In this document: positions 11,450-22,451 of the stretch, one piece after another
Layout: every line of letters starts with the position of its first letter
Numbering within the stretch: position 1 is the stretch's first letter
Origin: Lindgomyces ingoldianus
Lineage: Eukaryota; Ascomycota; Dothideomycetes; Pleosporales; Lindgomycetaceae
Assembly (NCBI RefSeq): GCF_010093535.1
Contig: NW_022985189.1
Location: 316,432 to 380,431, forward strand
DNA length: 64,000 nucleotides
Reading direction: 5' to 3'
Notes under the pieces: model-generated
Told to the model about the DNA's origin: nothing
The model's database searches: none
What the model saw: only the letters and a program-made list of their open reading frames with translations
Program-made: the position numbers and the translations under genes

Positions 11450-12034
11450 TCCTTGAAGGTATGCATACGCGTATATATGGGAAATATAGGCTAGACGCTG
11501 GACTTTGGCATAGATGAGGCTTGTATTACCACCGAGTACTAGTATCGCATCAAGTTTGTCTAACATTATTATGTAATTCTGCATGCGAATGTAGAATATG
11601 CCATTCGCGGGTTATGAGAACAAGCGACTCGGCAGGGGGAGAGGGTCACGAGCGATCAGAGCTGTTCTGCAGGCTTGAGTGTTCGGAAAGGCTAAGAAGG
11701 TGGTCACCAAGCCAGATGGGATTATGCGGACGTTAGATACGCATTTAAGATGCATCGGTGTGGCTCGTATAGTGTTGAGTTTTCCGAACTGGCGATCACG
11801 GCAAGTCGAGCTTTGGACCTCCATTGCCAAGATACGTCACAGTAGCGGCTGGAATAAACAATCATCGCGGCGTTATTTCACCATCCTACACCTCTTCACC
11901 CCCACTACCCTATAGTCCCTCATTTTAATATACTCTTCATGATATTGTGAGTACGAAAAAGCATTCCTTCGCTCAATTGACTACTATTGTCGCCATCCTG
12001 CACACCCTAAACCCGTACCCTCCGACTCGTCACC
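11450..12034. other. Spacer: Mdv1 3' region and NADH dehydrogenase promoter
   Basis: About 585 bases without a supported gene. The 120 bases before the next ATG are C/T-rich on the + strand, the usual pyrimidine-rich leader of a well-expressed fungal gene. Opposing frames at 11521-11915 are likely chance. Confidence 0.5.
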
Positions 12035-14171
12035 ATGACCCTTCTGCGGCAGGCCGGATCACTACCGCGTCTTCCTAATTTCTCCTCAAGAGCGTTGCTC
12101 ATGCGCGCGAAGCTCCCTCAAGTCTCACGATCCCAGATCCGTGCGTCCTTCAGCAATGGAGGCCCCTCCACCTTCGCGAAGCGCCATGGGCCAGGTGCTT
12201 CTATACCACTACAGGCCCCGCGATTGAATAAACACAAGTCACCGATAATACGATTCGTTTCCACAAAGCCATTGCCATCCCCGAAGTCGCGATTCATCCG
12301 ATTCTGCTATCGAACAGCGGCTGCGTTTGGCTTCTTTGTCGCTATCAGCGGTGGTTTGGTAGTCGCATTTTTCATCTACGATTATTCCACGTATAAAGAG
12401 GACCCGGCGTTCGAGGATATACCTGTTTCAGAACTAGCCTTGCAGCCGAGAAGAGGAGGACCCAAGAACCTGCCAATCGCGGACTATTTTGTCGACGATG
12501 ATGATTGTGCGGAGAACAAGGCGATAAAACATAAGCCAAAGCTAGTGATACTCGGGACTGGATGGGCGAGTGTTGCGATTCTGAAGCAATTGAACCCTGG
12601 AGATTACCATATTACTGTCGTGTCGCCGTCCAATCACTTCCTCTTCACTCCGATGCTGCCGTCAGCGACAGTTGGAACGCTGGAGCTGAGATCACTGGTT
12701 GAGCCAGTCAGGGGGATTGTTCGGAGAGTCCATGGGCATTTCTTAAAAGCGAAAGCTGAGGATGTAGACTTCTCGGAGAAGCTAGTGGAGGTGTCTGCGA
12801 TTGGGCCAAGGGGAGAGAAACAGAGCTTTTACCTGCCCTACGACAAGCTCGTTATTGGAGTTGGGTCTGTAACCAATCCTCACGGCGTCAAGGGCCTCGA
12901 AAACTGCCACTTCCTAAAGGACATAAGCGATGCCCGCCTGATCCGCAACACGGTGATTCGAAATCTCGAGAACGCCTGTCTTCCGACAACCACGGACGAG
13001 GAGAGACGAAGGTTGCTCTCTTTCGTCGTTTGCGGAGGTGGACCAACCGGTGTCGAATTCGCAGCCGAACTCTTCGACATGCTGAACGAAGACCTCGGGA
13101 AATTTTTCCCCAAAATCCTCCGCAACGAAATCTCAGTACATGTCATACAATCCCGCAGCCATATCCTGAACACGTACGATGAAGCTCTATCAAAGTATGC
13201 TGAGCAGCGGTTCGCCCACGATCAAGTTGACGTGCAGACTAATTCCAGAGTGAAGGAAGTTCTACCAGATAAAATCCTCTACTCACAAAAAGATGAGGAC
13301 GGTAAGATCCAGACGAAGGAGATTCCGATGGGTTTCTGCTTATGGTCCACCGGTGTCTCTCAAACCGACTTTTGTAAACGACTCGCCGCAAAACTTGAAG
13401 GCCAGAACAACAAGCATGCACTGGAGACTGACACCCATCTCCGTCTAGTCGGCGCACCTCTCGGTGACGTCTACGCTGTCGGCGACTGCTCGACAGTACA
13501 GAACAACGTATCCGACCACATCGTCACCTTTCTCCGTACTCTGGCCTGGGAGAAAGGGAAAGACCCCGAGCAAATGCACATCCACTATTCAGACTGGCGC
13601 GGAGTCGCCAAGCGTGTCAAACAACGCTTTCCCCAAGCATCCGACCATCTCAAGCGATTAGACAAGCTATTTGAAGCATACGACAAGGACAAGAGCGGGA
13701 CTCTCGATTTCGGAGAGCTTAGGGAGCTTCTCCTACAAATCGACTCCAAACTCACATCCCTTCCAGCTACCGCGCAACGCGCCCACCAACAAGGCCAATA
13801 CCTCGGTCGCAAGTTTAACAAGATCGCCCAGGCGGCGCCGGGCATGCAATTAAACGAAGTCGACTACGGTGACCTAGATGATGCGGTGTATAAAGCTTTC
13901 GAGTACCATCATCTAGGCAGCTTGGCGTATATTGGTAATGCGGCGATCTTCGATATCAATGGGTTGAACTTCTCGGGTGGACTGATGGCGGTGTATCTTT
14001 GGAGGAGTGTGTATTTTGCGCAGAGTGTGAGCTTTAGGACAAGGTGTTTGTTGGCGATGGATTGGAGTAAGAGGGCGCTTTTTGGGAGAGGTAAGTTTAA
14101 CCAACCTGTTTGCACGGTTTAATGGGAAGGGTGATACTGACTTTGTGTGGATAGATTTGATGAACTTCTGA
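12035..14171 (+). CDS. nde1: External alternative NADH:ubiquinone oxidoreductase with EF-hand (NDE type)
   Basis: Two exons, 12035-14090 and 14155-14171, give 690 residues. The last exon encodes only five residues plus stop (DLMNF after the split Gly/Asp codon). An Arg-rich mitochondrial presequence is followed by one membrane segment (about residues 90-112, FFVAISGGLVVAFFIYDY). The first dinucleotide fold is VILGTGWASVAIL (about 171-183), the second VVCGGGPTGVEFAAEL (about 332-347). An EF-hand, DKDKSGTLDFGE (about 548-560), lies between the second fold and the C-terminal membrane-anchoring region. This insertion marks the calcium-sensitive external NADH/NADPH dehydrogenases, which face the intermembrane space and pass electrons from cytosolic NAD(P)H to ubiquinone without pumping protons. 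Whether it prefers NADH or NADPH cannot be decided here. Confidence 0.93.
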
Positions 14172-14915
14172 GTCTGCGAAGGAGAGATTCATATGGCTCG
14201 GCTTCCTAGCACACCGGCTCCGGGATTTCTTTTGTGACTTTCTTGTACAATTGCCTTAGAGAGAGGCGTCTTCATGTATAGCACATATGTACGGTTTACG
14301 AAAATTCCTAAAACTCAGGATTCTTGCCTCCTGCTGTGAGTAAGTGACAAAACTATCTATGTACTGCCTATTGACACAAAGCATGGAACGCGAATGTTTG
14401 CTATTAAGAGCAGAAACCCCTATTCTTCTCCGTAGCTCTCCCCCTACTTCCCAGGGAACCTGTTGAGTACACTAATCCCTCTGTCAATGATCTCTAAAGC
14501 AGCTAACATGCTGTAGATCAGAGTGACCTCGAGAACTTTACGCTCTAGGAAGAAATTGCCTACTCTTGCACTATGGTAACTGGACAACATCGCGGAAGTA
14601 GAAAATGGATGATCGCGCCTTCCTTCAGCGCAACTCTCAAGGCATTCTCCAAACACCCATATCTCCAAAGCCATGATCTCTTCAAAGCTTCACCGCACCA
14701 TCCAAGCTCGTTGGTACTCTCACACGTCCCCATTTTGTCACCTTTACACCTTGGACCTACGGTTCTCTTTCTCCTTCGTCCCTTCTCAAGCTCCTACGAA
14801 CCGTTGCAATGTTGCCGTTGGTCTCGGAAAACATCATTTCTTATCCTACGACTACTCTCGAAGCTTCATCTTTCACTCATTCCTACTTCAAGCATCAGCG
14901 TCTTCCTTGCAACTC
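14172..14915. other. Spacer: NADH dehydrogenase 3' region and promoter of the membrane-protein gene
   Basis: 744 bases. The reading frame of the next gene stays open upstream to an ATG at 14673, but that extension is S/F/L-rich and pyrimidine-rich and looks like untranslated leader. No independent gene is seen. Confidence 0.45.
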
Positions 14916-16124
14916 ATGCCTCCACCCTGGGTTTTGTTCGATAGTGCTGCTTCCTACGGAGGGAACTGCAATGGTTCGGCGGAGCCAGACATCGCTGGTG
15001 TTGGCGTACATCTCGCTACTCTCCAAGTTTCCACTTTGTTGACCCGTCTAGGTGGTAATCTCCTTCGTCCTCGCCAGTATCATGACTACCACGGCCTCCA
15101 TCCTCGCCATGATCCTTGACCAGGCTTTCGACTCTAAAGGCCGGTTTTCCCTACGAAGACCGGTGACATACTTCAGAGACCACTTTTTGGATACAGAATG
15201 GAAGAAGGATTATGCATGGCGTCCGTTTCTGGATCCGTTGATAATTGGGCTTGGGGATCAGCAGTTGATCACAGGATATGCGGTATTGCTTAGTGGATGG
15301 ATCAAGGTTCGTCGTGATCGCTGCCATCATGATACGCTTTGGAAATACTTGGAGGAGCAGTGTCAATAACGTAAATGAGATCACAGGTTTCTCAACACAC
15401 CTTTGCCCTCCAAGGCGCCCACTTCGTTCTCATCCTCTACATCTGCGCACTCTCATCCTCCTCCCATCTCGCCGCGCTCATCACTCTCCGCAAATACCTC
15501 TACAAATACAAACTTATCGCTCGCATCCGCATCACCCTCGTCATCACCTTCGCCCTCTTTCTCCTCGCCTCTATGATCGCCGCAATCGTAAGACCAACAA
15601 TGGTCGTAGCACACGACAACAAACTCGCCGAAACCCAACGAGACCGCGTACGACGGCTATCATTCGTCCTCCCCATGTTCTTCATCTTCTTAGGTTTCTC
15701 AACCGCGTTGGTGTGCGTATTACATCACCCCCAACACACAATCCCAGGTTTGGCAAAGGAACGCTCCTCAGATTCTTCCTCAGCCAATTCCATCCTAGGC
15801 CTCGTCACGCGCAAAATCGCCGACTCAAACCCCCCGCAGACGACAGTGCCCTCGAACCTCGGTTTACGGGTCCTATATTATCTCTTCCTGAACCCGCTCA
15901 TTGCGTTTATCGTGCAGATTATCCTGGCCGTGCTATCAGTTATCCTGGTCTTGAGTCAGAAGTTTGCGAGACCAACAGATGAGACGAAGTGGTGTGGGTT
16001 GCAGGATTCGGGCGAGAATACATGGGGGTTTGGGCAGACGCTCAGTGTGGTTATGTTGTTGTTGCCGGCGTTGAGTGCGGCGCAGACGTACCTGGAAGGG
16101 AGGCATGATATTCAGGAGGGGTAG
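14916..16124 (+). CDS. Multi-pass integral membrane protein, ascomycete family of unknown function
   Basis: Three exons, 14916-15005, 15052-15306 and 15387-16124, give 360 residues. The extracytosolic-looking start (GGNCNGSAEPDIAGVGV) followed by a membrane helix is a pattern I associate with a large family of unnamed Pezizomycotina membrane proteins; no function is established. At least six or seven hydrophobic segments are visible: VISFVLASIMTTTASILAM, the region around IGLGDQQLITGYAVLLSGW, FVLILYICALSSSSHLAAL, ITLVITFALFLLASMIAAI, LPMFFIFLGFSTALV, and VLYYLFLNPLIAFIVQIIL running into AVLSVILVLS. The GDQQLITG motif is typical of the group. Exon 3 starts with VSQHTFALQGAHF, in phase 0. The start is uncertain because the frame is open upstream to 14673. 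It converges with the RNase H2C gene 262 bp away. Confidence 0.8.
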
Positions 16125-16386
16125 GGGTGGGAGGTGGATTTGGGATATAGGTTGAATGATCAAAGGATTTGGTTGTGACTTGGTGTGTATGTTTGACATG
16201 CAGTACTCCTCTGCAGTTTTGCCCAAGATCCTGCTCCACATCCGACCGTGGGATTATCTACATTCATGGCACCCTCACAGCCGGGACTCTGTAGCCTCTC
16301 CGACACGATTCCTATATGTTACGCCATCCTCAGTAGTCCACGTGACTAAATCAATCTAGACGCTGATCCTGAAAGTACAAATACAC

Positions 16387-16919
16387 TCATGTCTCCTCGC
16401 CATCCGTTTTGCCTTCAGGATCAATATGCATACTCTCCGCAAAACCGATCCATTCTCCAACCGCCCTCACATACGGATCCTCGCTCTCATTCACTGTCCC
16501 ACCGTGGCCCCAAACTACAAACTCATCGAACGTTCCTACTTGTTCGATGGCCGAGACTTCTACCCGCGCTGATTGATCATGCGCGTCTTCATCCTCATCA
16601 TCGGCGATTGTTCTGTTGCTGTTGGCTGTGGGAAGCTGTTTATCCGTGATATTCAGCACTGCGCCTGTGTAGTTCGACGGCAAAGCCAGCGTTGTGCCGT
16701 GGAGGGCACGACCGCGAAAGTACGCCATTTTCTTGTCTAGCCATCTATTAGTTCGTGTTTATATATATGAATTATCCTTAGACAACGCGTACCACTCTCT
16801 GTCACGGGTTTCCAGTACTTGTCGGTATCATGCACTAGACCATTGTGGGATAGGCGCGCGGGGAGCAGATTTGGGGTGCATTTTTGGGGGGGTTTTGAGG
16901 CTTTCTGGATTGCTAGCAT
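16387..16919 (-). CDS. rnh203: Ribonuclease H2 subunit C
   Basis: Two exons, 16919-16793 and 16736-16387, give 158 residues. Exon 1 carries the family start CTPNLLPARLSHNG and ends in KYWKPVTES. Exon 2 begins with the hallmark DKKMAYFRGRALHG, followed by LPSNYTGAVLNIT. The AYFRGR-x-LHG motif is the best marker of RNase H2C. This small non-catalytic subunit forms the scaffold that holds the catalytic A subunit; the trimer removes ribonucleotides misincorporated into DNA and RNA-DNA hybrids. An acidic insert (DDEDEDAHD) lies in the middle, as is usual in fungi. In-frame ATGs lie upstream (17051, 17093), but 16919 matches where relatives begin. Confidence 0.87.
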
Positions 16920-18336
16920 TTTGTGGTATGGATTCTGGGTAGAGTATTGTGGTGTATAATTCTTGCGTTGGCAATTGGGATCGTGGAGTTTGAACGCGTC
17001 GACGCGTAAAGTGAATTGGAGTTGGCGGAGGTCTGCACGGACCAGCCATATCATGCTTCGAGCTGGACAGTCTTCGATGGCTAAACATATCATTCCCGTT
17101 TAGGCAGTTTGACAGGCATCCCTTCCTTCTGAAGTCTATTTTCACTCCCCAACTCACTTTCTCCGTAAACCCGGATAATTTTCTAACTATAGCGACGCCT
17201 GCAAAGCCTATCTCCTCCTCAGTTCTCGACTGCGACGTTTGGCTCCTCATTTTCTCCATCGGGAAACTTGAGGCATGCTGTCCCAAACTTAATTTCCACA
17301 ATTGCTTTCGAAACACGGCAGTTCAAGCTTTCTAGCCCTATCACTCCTGCTTGGTGTCTCCTTAGGAGTTGCTTCAACTCTGTGGATTTTCTCCTCGGCG
17401 TATTCTTATCAAGAGTGTGGGGGTTTCCTTTTGCTCCATCTATGATTGTGAGATGCTGGCGATACTCGGATCTACCCGCGGAGATCATGGGCGACATGTC
17501 AACAGGCCATGCATAGAGATTCGGAGCCCAGAGAACAGAGCAGTATGATTAGGTTTGACGGTTATCTACTTTTGTATCATATCTGTCCTCAAAGTCACTT
17601 TTTGTAACCTTTGGCGACCGGAATGCGCTAGAACCGAAGCGGGACCGAGCAAAGCTTGTGCCCTTGCATGAAGCTCGCCCTGCAGCAGGACTGCCCCTCA
17701 CTAGCCGGCATCCTGGACCCTGTTGCATCATCACGACGTTTGGCACATCATCCTCTTCATAGCTACGACTTCTACGCTCAAGGACGTGTGAGAGAAGACA
17801 GGAGTCGGCTCTATTGGCGCACTCTCCGTCAAGATGGCATCCCCCCAAAGAAGCACACACCCGTATGCATCCGGAGCTATACGACGACGATTTGTCGCAC
17901 GGCTTGAGGCTCAAGTCAACAACGTCATTGACTGCTCGAAACGGCAAAGTGACCCTCGTCCATTCTGCAGGCTCAAACAGATTCCACACATCTTTCTCTG
18001 CTATAGACCGTCCGTCGGCTTTTCTTCTTCCGTCGGCTTCTTCAAATTTTTGCAATAACTAAGCCCGCTGTCGCTGTTCGTCATGGCGGGGTATAACCAG
18101 TGTTTGCTCATCTCCAGCTCTTCATTTGACGACTTCGCTGTTGCTGCGACTAAGCTTACAGTTTCTTTCATATTATACGGGACGCTCACGCGGCAACATT
18201 TTCCTCCAGGTGGTCTTAGGCCTATGCTGAGGTGGGCGAGCAATTGACTGGATTTAAGCTTGTCTTTCCGCATACAGGTTGAAAATAGTACCCCATACCG
18301 CATACGACGAGACCTTTCTCGCGTTTCACCCGTCCT
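16920..18336. other. Gene-poor 1.4-kb divergent interval
   Basis: This interval lies between the RNase H2C and CFA-like start codons. Frames of 92-168 codons occur on the minus strand (17219-17497, 17549-18055), but they overlap plus-strand frames, show no family resemblance and no matching splice structure. A 55-codon plus frame near 18083 is equally unsupported. I see no repeat, RNA gene or transposon end. Confidence 0.4.
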
Positions 18337-19864
18337 ATGGCGATCACGTTCCCCCTCGTTGGAGCTGCGACCACGATATGGAGCACCATTGCTGCGCAGG
18401 CTTGGGAGCCATTGGTTTCACTGTGCAGAAGTGGAACACTGTCACAGTTGCAAGGAATTCAGTTAGGGAAACTAGCGATCTATGAGAGCAGCTCGAGTAA
18501 GGCTTCGACAGTGTTTGGGTTTGAGCAGGATGAATTTCCAGTAGCCGTCTTGAATGTCCATGATGAGAGGTTTTGGGTGCGATTGGCGCTGTTCGCGGAC
18601 ATGGTGGGTCTTCACCCCTGCCTCTCATTCAAAACTATTCCATCTGTAGGTAGAAAGTATATGAGTAAGTCTAATCTAAATTTCAGGGTTTCGCAGAAAG
18701 CTATATGCTAGGAGAAGTCACATCACCAGACCTAACTAAATTCTTCCAAGTAAGTCCACACTCCACACAACGAGCTCCTCTAGGAACACAGATTTACCAC
18801 CCATAAAGCTCTTCATCTTAAATCGCTCCACCCTCTCCAACGGCTCCACCCTCACCTCTACCCTATCCTCCAGCCTAGCAGCCATGCTGCGCGGAACCAA
18901 CAACCTCAAAAACTCCCGCCTTAATATCTCTGCTCACTACGACATCTCCAACGACATGTTCGCCGCCTTTCTCTCTCCAGATATGACATATTCGTGTCCC
19001 ATCTGGCTCCCGAAATCGCATCATGCGTCCTCGACCGAATCCCTCGAAGCCGCACAGATCCGCAAACTACAGCGCTTCATTGATAACACCCATATTAAAT
19101 CCACCGACCACGTCCTCGAAATTGGCACCGGATGGGGCAGTTTCGCGATCCAAGCCGTGCAGAAAACGGGCTGTCACGTAACCTCCATCACCCTCAGTAT
19201 CGAGCAAAAGGAGCTCGCAGAAGCTCGAATCCAGGCCGCGGGTCTCTCATCACACATCTCGGTGCTGCTCTGTGATTACCGGAATCTGGAAATCCCGGCT
19301 ACGGGGGCTTATGATAAGGTAGTGTCAATTGAGATGCTTGAAGCGGTGGGAAAGGAGTATTTGGAGACGTATTTTAAGGTGGTGGATAGGGTCTTGAAGA
19401 AAGAGGGAGGGGTGGCCGCGTTTCAGTGTATTACGATGCCCGAGGGGAGGTATGAGGGGTATGCGAAATCGGATGATTTTATTCGAAGATACATCTTTCC
19501 TGGTGGCCATCTTCCTACTGTTACCCAACTCGTCAATTCCATCACGAATGGCTCAAGGGGAACACTCGTTGTCGATAGTATTGAGAATATTGGCCCGCAT
19601 TATGCGAAGGCGTTGAGAATTTGGAGAGAGGGGTTTTTGGCCGGGTGGGAGGGGGAGGGCGGGATCAGAGAGTTGTTGGGGAAAGGGAGAGGCGAGGGAA
19701 TGGAGGCAGAAATGGATGGTGAGAGTAAGGAGGTTTTTAAGAGGAAGTGGGATTATTATTTTAGGTATTCGGAAGCGGGGTTTCTGACCAAGACGTTGGG
19801 GGATGTGATTATTACGGCTGGGAGGGAGGGTGCAGGGGAGATGATGGAAGAGGTGCCGTTATAG
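18337..19864 (+). CDS. Cyclopropane-fatty-acyl-phospholipid synthase-like SAM methyltransferase
   Basis: Three exons, 18337-18603, 18687-18749 and 18809-19864, give 461 residues; exon 2 is only 63 nt. The N-terminal domain (FWVRLALFADM / GFAESYMLGEVTSPDL / FFQ / LFILNR) is continuous only after splicing and matches fungal CFA synthases. The methyltransferase core starts at SAHYDISNDMFAAFLSPDMTYS. The SAM-binding motif VLEIGTGWGSFAIQ is at about residue 211, and the EMLEAVG and YIFPGGHLPTV blocks follow. In bacterial CFA synthases the EMLEAVG position reads E-H-V-G, with a bicarbonate-binding role; the Ala here is common in fungal members. The enzyme is expected to transfer a methylene from SAM to a double bond of a phospholipid acyl chain; the fungal substrate is not proven. 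A transposable element sits about 600 bp downstream. Confidence 0.9.
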
Positions 19865-20459
19865 GGGGTTGGAGGGTGCTGTTGGGGGAATGAGTGGATG
19901 GAGAGTAAAGGACTGAGATGGATAGTAGAAGAAGAGTTTGAAAGTGTCAAGAGGGCCATAGAATCTTGGAGTGAATGCACTCTATTATTTTCCTTTTTAT
20001 TTGGTTTTAGACCAATATATCCTAGCCTATTTTCCCAATCAATTTGATAGATTTAGACTCTTTAACCTTTACAGTTCCCTAATTTCTCCTCGTCTAATAT
20101 TTTCCGCAAACTTTCATCATCCAATCCTGCACATCTCTGAAACTCATCTCCTTTCTGCTTAATACATTCTTCACCCCCATCGTTTTCAGCAACAGGAAGG
20201 CAAAAGGCCATGCTCAGCCCCCGCGGAAAAGTTTTCCAGTATGAAGACTATATGCAGGGTGTACGGATTTTCCAGGCTGCAATGGAGAGTGGCGGGATCG
20301 GAGAGTGGGAGGGGTTAACAAAGTTAGATAAGGGGAAGGGGGGTGTGGGCTTGGTGGCAGATATCCAGCAGCGAGGCTGTGAAGTTGTTTAAAGCGTCTG
20401 GGTCTTTATCTGGACGGGGGCGGAGATGGCCGATTATGAAGTGTGCGCGGACGTGGAGA
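19865..20459 (+). other. AT-rich spacer with a coding-like fragment (about 20183-20392)
   Basis: The first part is AT-rich. After a possible intron acceptor (TTTTCAG near 20183) there is an open frame with good codon texture that ends at TAA 20392. It includes FQYEDYMQGVRIFQAAME and IGEWEGLTKLD. I do not recognise the family. No upstream exon could be joined, so it may be the 3' remnant of a gene or a misjudged chance frame. The transposon starts 67 bp after its stop codon. Confidence 0.3.
20452..20459 (+). repeat. Left 8-bp target-site duplication
   Basis: CGTGGAGA directly precedes the CAGGG end of the element and is repeated exactly at 21064-21071. Confidence 0.85.
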
Positions 20460-21063
20460 CAGGGCTTCCAACGAGGCGTAGTACTGTACGATTGGGCGAT
20501 TTTGAGGCCTGTACGGGTGAGATTTTGTGTACGTTCGTACGACAGGGAGGAGGAGAGGTAGGTGTACGTATTGTAACTGTTACGGCTCACGTGATCTGTA
20601 CGAGTAGTACGATTTGATTAAAGTACGCTGTACTCTAGTTAAAACAGCTAAGACTATAGGTCTCTAGAGACGCAAGATTAAGGTCTAATTAATTAGTTCT
20701 CCCTAGTAACAAGAGCAGATAGGACTAGATGAGGCCTGTAAGGCTGCAAGAGGCGTGGATAGATAACTCTGCAATAGAAAATAGTCTGTAATAGGCATTT
20801 TTGAGACGACAGACAGATGGATAGATTAAAACCCTTAGAAAGAGATTTAAGCGTCCGCAGGCCTCCTGCTCGCCAGAGCCCTCATACCCCTCCAGAACCC
20901 CTATACAAACTTCCCAAAAAGGTAATACGATCTGTACTACGTACCGTACCTAGGGCATCATTAAACGTACGGTACGGCTCACGAACTCGGTACGTTCGTA
21001 CTGAACACGTGACCGTTACGGTTCACTTTGTACGGACCGTAGTACGGCCCGTTGGAAGCCCTG
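20460..21063. mobile_element. Non-autonomous hAT-type DNA transposon (MITE-like), 604 bp
   Basis: The ends are inverted repeats. The first 14 bases, CAGGGCTTCCAACG, are repeated perfectly in inverted orientation at the right end, and similarity continues imperfectly over about 30 bases (left ..GCGTAGTAC.., right ..CCGTACTAC..). The element is flanked by a perfect 8-bp duplication, CGTGGAGA, at 20452-20459 and 21064-21071. An 8-bp target duplication with CAGGG-type ends is the signature of the hAT superfamily. Both subterminal zones (about 150 and 130 bp) are crowded with GTACG/CGTAC pentamers and share a block resembling ACGGCTCACGTG followed closely by GTACGA, placed inversely; these look like transposase-binding repeats. 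The interior has no transposase-sized frame, so it would need a transposase supplied in trans. Confidence 0.85.
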
Positions 21064-21071
21064 CGTGGAGA
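21064..21071 (+). repeat. Right 8-bp target-site duplication
   Basis: CGTGGAGA directly follows the CCCTG end of the element, identical to 20452-20459. The identity suggests a fairly recent insertion. Confidence 0.85.
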
Positions 21072-21159
21072 TGAGGTTGGTAATGTGCATTACTTGCTGC
21101 GGTTGTAGTAGTGTTTGTGTATGCGTTTTGTGGTTACGGAGACTTTCTCCAGGTGAAGG

Positions 21160-21190
21160 ATGCATGCATGCATGCATGCATGCTTGCATG
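21160..21190 (+). repeat. GCAT tetranucleotide microsatellite
   Basis: Repeated ATGC/GCAT units run without interruption for about 24 bases and then degrade (TGCTTGCATGG). The tract is self-complementary and can form a hairpin. No gene covers it. Confidence 0.9.
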
Positions 21191-21458
21191 GATTGGAACT
21201 TCAGCTGGAATGAGCGCATGAAGGAAGGGAGCACAGTAGCAAGGGGACATGGGAGCATACTTCCTGTCTGCTGCAGGGGCATCACGGAATGTAACATTTG
21301 TGAATGTCGATGGCGCAGAGAAGGTGCCACAATGCAGATGCCGTGGTCTTTTGCGCCAGAGCGGCACGTTGGTCGCTGATCAAAGGGGATCGCGTGACCG
21401 AGCTCATAGAGTAGCATTTCAGCTCTGGCTGGGGGAAATGCCGAATGTTGGGTTTTGT

Positions 21459-21720
21459 GGTATGTGAAAAGAAATCAACAATATTATGGCAACTAGTTAG
21501 TTCGCGAATGATGCAATTTTGAGTTCCTTGACGCAAGCAACGACGGCAGAAAAATTAAATCGCCGTTGTCTAGACAGAGTCCAAAAAGAAGAACAGTCGA
21601 TTTCTGTAGTGTGAAAAGAAAGCAACAATATGATATTGTGGGAGTTTGCGAGCGAGGCTGGAATGATGCAATTTCCAAGCCTTTGTCGCAACTTAGTAGT
21701 AAGGAGAGAAACTGAATCGT
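21459..21720 (+). repeat. Diverged tandem duplication, unit about 147-154 bp
   Basis: The block TGTGAAAAGAAATCAACAATAT near 21462 recurs near 21609 with one change. In each copy a segment with AATGATGCAATTT follows (about 21505 and 21660). Spacing differs slightly between the two anchor motifs, so small insertions have accumulated. No coding function is evident. Confidence 0.6.
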
Positions 21721-22451
21721 GAACGGCACGACACAGAGAAAGGACCTGCGCTCCCTCAGGCTTGGGCAGTCTTTACGGTAGGTATGACGCGATCATGCAG
21801 CGCATACCCGCAATCCACCTCCCGCTGATCTGCATCTGACCCAGTTCACTCCCTGTCAAACTCGATCCGATCCCTCCCCTCTCTCCACAAAGTACCTGTA
21901 ACGTTTTTTAAATCTTCTCCCTCCGGCCTAACCCTCCGTAATTGCAACCGCGCGTCTAACCCGTCACAGGCGTGGATTTAATTGTGTGGGGAAACTTGGC
22001 CTCAGATCTGGGTTGAAAAGTTGAGTTCGCGGCCTCAGATCTGGGTTCGGTTCATTGCCGGAAAATTTTGGGGGCAGTTGTGGCGTTCGCGACCAACCCG
22101 GGGTGCGGGAACGCGAACAACGGAACGGCTCTGGGTACGACACACAGAGACGCTTGTTCCTGGGCGCTGGGATCGCGGGGACAGGGTCCAGGCGGCTGGT
22201 AAGGGGAAGTGAGAAGGGGTACAAGTTCAGGTACGAGTGCAGGCGCAGAGGGATGAGGTTTAGGAATGAGGTATGGATGCATGGATGTGCTTGGCTTTGT
22301 GCAGGCTGGTTTATGTAGATAAAGAAGTGTTAATGGAAAACTGGGAGAAGATATTTAAACGCACCCTACAGGAGATGTCTATATTTCTATTATCCTGCGC
22401 GGAAGGGTAAGCAGATCCAGCCACTCGTACTCCATACCTGGTATGACCCGC

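Larger units (their letters stand above)
21072..22451. other. Gene-free stretch right of the transposon
   Basis: Apart from the microsatellite and diverged tandem repeat, this stretch holds a short direct repeat, GCCTCAGATCTGGGTT, at about 22000 and 22031. I find no gene. Opposing frames at 21964-22318 are GC-rich chance frames. Confidence 0.4.

Noticed and set aside
17549..18055. 168-codon minus-strand open frame between RNase H2C and the CFA-like gene
   Set aside because: Overlapped by several plus-strand frames, no motif, and no exon partners.
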